A stretch of 11,287 bases of DNA, taken from Euperipatoides rowelli (taxonomy: Eukaryota; Onychophora; Udeonychophora; Euonychophora; Peripatopsidae). This document shows positions 7,598 to 11,287 of the stretch, piece after piece. The translations under genes and the position numbers were made by a program. Location of the stretch: NCBI GenBank assembly GCA_003024985.2, contig PXIH01S0022976.1; one strand, written 5' to 3'. Numbering within the stretch: the stretch's first letter is position 1; the number at the start of each line of letters is the position of its first letter. The notes below the pieces were generated by a model. It saw only the letters and a program-made list of their open reading frames with translations, searched no databases and was not told the origin of the DNA.

Positions 7598-8990
7598 ACA
7601 ATTTTAAGCATTGAATTAATAGGGGAAATGGAAATGAGGAATCTTGTAGTTCAAATAAATTGAAAATAATATCTATTAGAGTATCTAGTACCTATATCTG
7701 AAATATGAAAATTAGTGGAAGGAAGGAATTGTGGAAATTGCATAAAAAATTTACTAGCAAAACTGCTAGTCAAGGATAATCTTCTGTTATTCAATGCCTT
7801 TAAATTTAAATATTTTAAATTAGTAGGATAATTAACAATTGATTTAGTATTAATAATTTTTACATCTCATTTTTGCATATGCTCATGCTCATTAGTTTGT
7901 GCTTTAGTCAATGCACCAGACCACACAGGACAATACACCAAATGAGGTCTATTAAAGATCCTATATGCATGGACTAATATCAAATGATCAGCTCCATATT
8001 GTTTGACTCTGTATAGAAGATACACACAACTATTAGCTTTAGTTATAATGTGATTGATATGTGAGTGCCATTTCATATCATCTTGTATGTACACACCAAG
8101 TACCAGTGCANCTTGTTTAGATTGCATAATTTAGTTATTAATGTAAATAATATTTTGTTTAGGAGTTTTACTAAATGAATGGTGTATGAAAAAACATTTA
8201 TCATGATTAAGAGGTAAATTAATATTGATTGATTCATTGTACAAATCGTTAATTATTTTTGAGGGAACATTTCCGATAGCGGGCAAACTATAGTTAGGTC
8301 ATCCACATATATAAACTAATTAGATAAATTGACAGCTATATCATTAATTAAAATGGAAAAAAGTAAAGTTCCCAATGCAGAGCCTTAAGGTATTCCATTA
8401 TTGGATGTAAAATAAAGGACTTGATATGTAACATTTTGTTTTAATATGTTCAATCTATTGCTCAAAAAGGAGGATATCCAATGTATTGCATATTTTCTAC
8501 TTCCAATTAAATCAATTTTTCAATTAGTTTAGTGTGATAAATTTTATCAAAAGTTTTTAGGAAATCCTGAGATCCATTGGTATCTAAAAGTTGTAAAATC
8601 GTATGGATATAGATAACTAAATAATTAGCCGAAGATCTTCCTGCACCTCCACCAAATTGATAAAGATCCAATTTAGTTTTTTTTTTTTTGTTAATATGCT
8701 GCATTATATGCTTTTCCAAAATTTTGGGTATTAAAGACGATACCAAAATAGGTCTAATGTGTTCAGCTATTTTCGGATTATTGATTTTAGGTAAAGGTAT
8801 TAAGTAGGAACACTTCCAAATGTTTGGGCATTTCTGTGATATGATAGATACATTCACTAAATTGGTAATAGGTTCAGTTAAGAAGATGGTAAAATGCTTG
8901 TAATAAATGATGGAATAGCATCTAGAGCTTGCGAAGAATGAATATTAATTTTTGTCATTTGCTGGTAAACATGTTCAACACTCATAAGAG
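7596..8990 (-). pseudogene. LINE copy B reverse transcriptase remnant
   Basis: On the minus strand the order is: VEHVYQQMTKINIHSSQALD (start of the RT region); KCSYLIPLPKINNP, then SSLIPKILEKHI, LDLYQFGGGAGRSSANYL and DFLKTFDKI (8507-8857); NGIP-stop-GSALG (a TAA at 8385-8387 replaces the Gln of GVPQG); YVDDL (YVDD at 8298-8309, catalytic pair kept); LPLNHDKC; LGVYIQDDMKWHSHI and FNRPHLVYCPVWSGALT (7867-8127). A C-terminal region with NLKALNNRRLSL and LPSTNF ends at a stop at 7596-7598. This order is the standard non-LTR RT layout and parallels copy A. There are several stops and frame changes and one ambiguous base (8111). It cannot encode a working enzyme. Confidence 0.83.
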
Positions 8991-8999
8991 GAATACAAT

Positions 9000-9350
9000 C
9001 TTGAGTATGATAATTCAGTAGTATACTTTTATCAACTTGGTCTTGATTTTTATCCACCAATATAGAGTTAAGTTGGAAAGTTTTTATATGGTTGTCTTGG
9101 TTTTCTTCCAACTGTGTTTTTTTCTGTCACTCTCTTCAGGCTCCATGGGTTCGATGATGATTAGCGTATTCAATTGCCAACATCGTCTGCCTGTATCGGG
9201 GACAAAATCAGATTTTTTAGGACCGCTAGTTATGGTACAATTTAATGAATTTTCCCTATTATTTAGCACTATGCTGAAGTTTTGAAAAAAAATCCATTCC
9301 TATCAGGAAATCGTTCTTTAGGTTCATCATGGATATCACCTTGTAGTTAA
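9000..9350 (-). pseudogene. Gypsy-like pol fragment (retropepsin C-terminal half and linker)
   Basis: Minus strand. NLKNDFLIGMDFFSK (about 9282-9327), followed after a frame change by NNRENSLNC (about 9240-9270), matches the second half of a retroviral-type aspartic protease of Ty3/Gypsy elements (the usual pattern is DxLLGxDFL, then a turn, then RxxSL). Further on, KTFQLNSI then DQVDKSILLNYHT resembles the stretch just before a Gypsy reverse transcriptase. CR1/L2-type LINEs have no protease, so the piece does not belong to the LINE around it. The catalytic DTG motif of the protease would lie above 9350 and is absent. DTG near 9200 is in the wrong place and is not taken as catalytic. No LTR is visible. 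Borders are judged from where LINE similarity resumes and may be off by tens of bases. Confidence 0.55.
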
Positions 9351-10203
9351 ATACGCAAAACAATTTGCTGTGATGATTTTTTTACTACCAATGATAGAAT
9401 TAAATACTTTATAATAGTCAAAGGAATTATAATGTTTATTATCAATTAAAAAATGAAAATATTGAGTTTTTGCAGATTTAATTTCTTTATTTATTTCATT
9501 GTTGCTATAATTCAATTTTTGAGTATTAATATGGTTTTTATTAAGTTTATGTTTATTATTAAACAAATTAACTAAATGGTATAATATTGATCCATTGGTG
9601 ATTATTATAATTAATAGTTTTTTGTTTTAGAGGGAAACATGTGATATAAATGTTACTAATAAATCCATGAAACACATCAGCAGCAAGATTAATATCCTAT
9701 ATTCTAAATCAATTATTCCAGTTGTGGTTGTTAAGAACAGTAGCCATTGATGCAATATTAGAATCATTTTTCGGTCTATACAGAATTTTGGAATAGGTGG
9801 TAAACACTTAATATTATATTTAATATTAATATTTGTATAACATTTATCCAAGATATGATCCCCCCAGTAGGAAATGCTATTATTTGTTTGAATTTTTTCA
9901 TTCTATTAAAACCAATAACAAATATTTCAGCCAATAACAAATATTTTAGCGTTAATGTTGATAGTAAACGATCTATTTGGGATAACAAGTAGTTAGACAA
10001 AGAAATATTATATTGCACTGATTCATTGGGTGGGTTATAAAAGGCTACGAGTCCAAAGCAAGAAGTAGTTCTGGGAATATGAGAAGGCCTGAAAATAATA
10101 GTTATTGCTTCCAAAGGCAAATCCTCAGGACGAAAGACTTGATATATGGTGTAATTATTCAAAAGTTATACTGACAAACCCCCACCTTTCACATTATCTA
10201 GTC
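9351..10203 (-). pseudogene. LINE copy B endonuclease C-terminal part and linker
   Basis: The segment continues the apurinic-type endonuclease on the far side of the hAT MITE. KGGGLSV (about 10170-10190) is followed by NNYTIYQVFRPEDLPLEA and IIFRPSHIPR, a block typical of CR1-like endonucleases. GLVAFYNPPNE follows, then a damaged GDFN motif (VIGFN, Asp lost) near 9905-9915, then FPTGG and, after a frame change, LDKCYTNINI near 9830-9850. The SDH motif expected next is not readable. The linker is recognisable as ADVFHGFISNIYHMFP (about 9635-9685) and NEINKEIKSAKTQYFHFLID (about 9440-9510). A 19-bp tandem duplication at 9912-9949 lies at the damaged motif. Confidence 0.8.
9912..9949. repeat. 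19-bp tandem duplication in the endonuclease
   Basis: CCAATAACAAATATTTCAG (9912-9930) is followed directly by CCAATAACAAATATTTTAG (9931-9949), with one difference. Nineteen is not a multiple of three, so it shifts the reading frame at the GDFN site. Confidence 0.85.
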
Positions 10204-10527
10204 CAGTGGTTCCCAACCTGTGGTCTGTGGACCACAAGTTGTCCCTGGGGCATTATCAGGTGGTCCCTGGCTGTTTTAACAATTTAAAAAAAAATTCTAC
10301 ATTTTAGTTTGGCAACTAATAAATAACTTGTGAAATTGAATATAGGCATATTCCTTCTAAAACAATTGATTATGATATTGTGATATTTCATATAAGCTGG
10401 TGCTCCTATCCCCCCCGAAGGTCTTCCAATAATCATAACTATTTGTATGTGTGTGTGAGCTGGTGGTCCACAACTTATATGTGATAGGAAAAGTAGTCCT
10501 CACAGATAAAAAGGTAGGGAGCCGCCA
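10204..10527. mobile_element. hAT-type MITE inserted in the LINE endonuclease
   Basis: The left end is CAGTGGTTCCCAACC (10204-10218). The right end, read on the opposite strand from 10527, is TGGCGGCTCCCTACC, aligned to the left end around TCCCNACC. GTGGTCTGTGGACCACAAGTTGT inside the left end is mirrored by the GTGGTCCACAACTTAT stretch near 10463-10478, so the inner parts are inverted repeats as well. The endonuclease reading ends at GYHHFHV on one side and resumes at DNVKGGG on the other, which supports the borders independently. Flanking 8-mers do not match, so no target duplication remains. The short frames inside have no known similarity. Confidence 0.7.
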
Positions 10528-11017
10528 AAACATGAAAATGATGGTATCCATCCACGCCAAATGCTGCATTGTGCTCAGGTTTAAGCCACGTTTCTGTAAT
10601 GATGGTGATGTCGGGTTTTAACAAGTTAACTTCAATAAGGAGTTGATCAAATTTATTAAGAATAGATCTGACGTTTGTAAAGAAAATTGAAGGATACTGA
10701 TAAATAGTGTTATTAATCACAATGGGAATTAAAGTTTGAGGTCCTAATTTAACATTAGGAGAATTAATATATGGTTTACGAGTGATCCTATTTGCTGAAG
10801 TAATAACATGAATATGTTTACAGTTATCAGTCCATTGATAATTCCTGTTACCTGATCTTTTTCCTTTCTAGGGATTGAAAAACTTGGGAATGCCCAAAAA
10901 TGATAGTTTATCAATAATTATTGGTTGAAGTTCCAAAGCATGATTTGCATATTTATGTGATTTTAAGTAAAACGAAGTAAATTTTGCTCCAATGTTAATA
11001 ATGTTTGACAGATTCAT
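10528..11017 (-). pseudogene. LINE copy B N-terminus and start of endonuclease domain
   Basis: The ATG at 11015-11017 (minus strand) begins MNLSNIINIGAKFTSF and is the first Met in a frame that runs into the endonuclease. One stop (TAG, 10868-10870) interrupts this frame. The domain start shows FFTNVRSILNKFDQL, whose Asn is a conserved active-site residue, and DITIITETWLKP, whose Glu is the metal-binding residue of APE-type endonucleases. GVDGYHHFHV then breaks off at the hAT MITE. The enzyme nicks target DNA to prime reverse transcription. The leading ~100 codons have no recognised domain, and no zinc-knuckle or ORF1-like motif is visible. Confidence 0.78.
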
Positions 11018-11103
11018 AACTTGAATAAACAGAAAACCGCTTGATAAAAAATAAGTAAGATAAGACTGAACAATAAATTAAAACCTGTAAATTTAAATTA
11101 TTT

Positions 11104-11154
11104 AGAAATCCAAATCACATAGGAATCTAAGTCATATAGAAATTTGAATCCTGT
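11104..11154. repeat. Three tandem 17-bp units
   Basis: AGAAATCCAAATCACAT, AGGAATCTAAGTCATAT and AGAAATTTGAATCCTGT follow one another without gaps. They lie 87 bases upstream of the LINE copy B start codon, so they could be the remains of a 5' UTR repeat or an unrelated minisatellite. Confidence 0.6.
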
Positions 11155-11211
11155 GGAAAAACAAAATTAACAAATGCAGCAATTGGTGCCATATTTTATT
11201 TTATAAATTTG

Positions 11212-11287
11212 GCCTGCGAGGCTAGTCAAGCGGTAATGTTGACTGCTCAGGGCTCTGGCGGCCAATTCTGTCGACGGTTCGAATCCG
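11212..11287 (+). repeat. tRNA-derived SINE head, cut by the window end
   Basis: GGCTAGTCAAGCGG (11220-11233) resembles a pol III A box. GGTTCGAATCC (11276-11286) is a perfect B box, about 42 bases downstream. The segment between them, and GACTGCTCAGGGCTC in particular, resembles a Ser/Leu-type tRNA. It is not a clean tRNA: U8 is replaced by A (11219), and I cannot fold a convincing anticodon arm. A tRNA-derived SINE is therefore favoured over a working tRNA gene. The body and tail lie beyond the window. Confidence 0.65.

Larger units (their letters stand above)
7491..11030 (-). mobile_element. CR1/L2-like LINE, copy B, nearly full-length but decayed
   Basis: Read on the minus strand, the element has a start codon at 11017, an endonuclease domain, a linker, a reverse transcriptase, a stop near 7596 and a 3' UTR ending in a TTA/TAA microsatellite tail at about 7495-7515. 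Short simple-repeat tails are typical of this part of the LINE tree. Two later insertions interrupt it: a hAT MITE at 10204-10527 and a Gypsy-like pol piece at about 9000-9350. No separate ORF1 was found. The 5' border is uncertain and may extend to the 17-bp tandem repeat at 11104-11154. It is related to copy A (2475-3775) in RT and in 3' UTR. Confidence 0.8.

Noticed and set aside
9190-9210. DTG tripeptide as a protease active site
   Set aside because: It lies after the C-terminal protease motif, not before it, and lacks the usual surrounding hydrophobic residues.
9037-9285. 82-codon plus-strand frame
   Set aside because: It is antisense to the Gypsy-like fragment and has a hydrophobic composition expected from reversed coding sequence.
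10357-10569. 70-codon minus-strand frame with a GG stretch
   Set aside because: It lies mostly in the hAT MITE. I first considered it part of the endonuclease, but the true GGG motif is on the other side of the MITE near 10180.
11212-11287. Functional tRNA gene
   Set aside because: U8 is replaced, no convincing anticodon arm can be drawn, and the 3' half of the acceptor stem is outside the window.
1-11287. CRISPR array, bacterial operon, promoters or terminators of bacterial type
   Set aside because: No regular spacer-repeat array, no dense coding, no ribosome binding sites. All coding signals are eukaryotic transposon remnants.
1-11287. Host protein-coding gene
   Set aside because: No frame with recognisable non-transposon similarity and no convincing exon series was found. 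The stretch at 3784-3985 is listed only as uncertain.

Overview
The window looks like an AT-rich intergenic stretch of an animal nuclear genome, most likely an invertebrate. It has no bacterial-style gene packing and no intact long reading frame. It is built almost entirely from decayed transposable elements of several superfamilies, many nested in one another. The species cannot be named from the sequence. Three ambiguous bases (687, 6095, 8111) suggest a draft assembly. I found no convincing host gene.

Layout from left to right. 1-621: non-coding, AT-rich, unassigned. 622-2317: a piggyBac element with TTAA target duplications, short terminal inverted repeats, GGGGTC...GACCCC hairpins and a frameshifted minus-strand transposase; a hAT-type MITE (1775-2137) sits inside it. 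About 2475-3775: a 5'-truncated CR1/L2-like LINE (copy A, minus strand) with reverse transcriptase motifs and a 3' UTR hairpin. 3986-5063: a non-autonomous TA-flanked DNA transposon carrying about a dozen copies of a GTAATTTGGNCC motif. About 5220-6100: a Ty1/copia pol fossil (end of reverse transcriptase plus RNase H, minus strand). 6946-7457: a short hAT element with an 8-bp target duplication and a plus-strand transposase scrap. About 7491-11030: a nearly full-length second CR1/L2-like LINE (copy B, minus strand; endonuclease, linker, reverse transcriptase, 3' UTR with TTA-repeat tail). Copy B is interrupted by a hAT MITE (10204-10527) and by a Gypsy-like pol fragment (about 9000-9350). The window ends in the tRNA-like head of a SINE (11212-11287), cut off just after its B box.

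No genes act together here. The content records successive insertions: LINE copy B predates the hAT MITE and probably the Gypsy-like fragment, and the piggyBac element predates its hAT insert. All recognisable retrotransposon pol remnants lie on the minus strand. I did not find a new functional system. The items most worth checking are the motif-dense TA-flanked element, the LINE 3' UTR hairpin shared by both copies, the Gypsy-like protease fragment inside a LINE, and the short hAT element with its target duplication.
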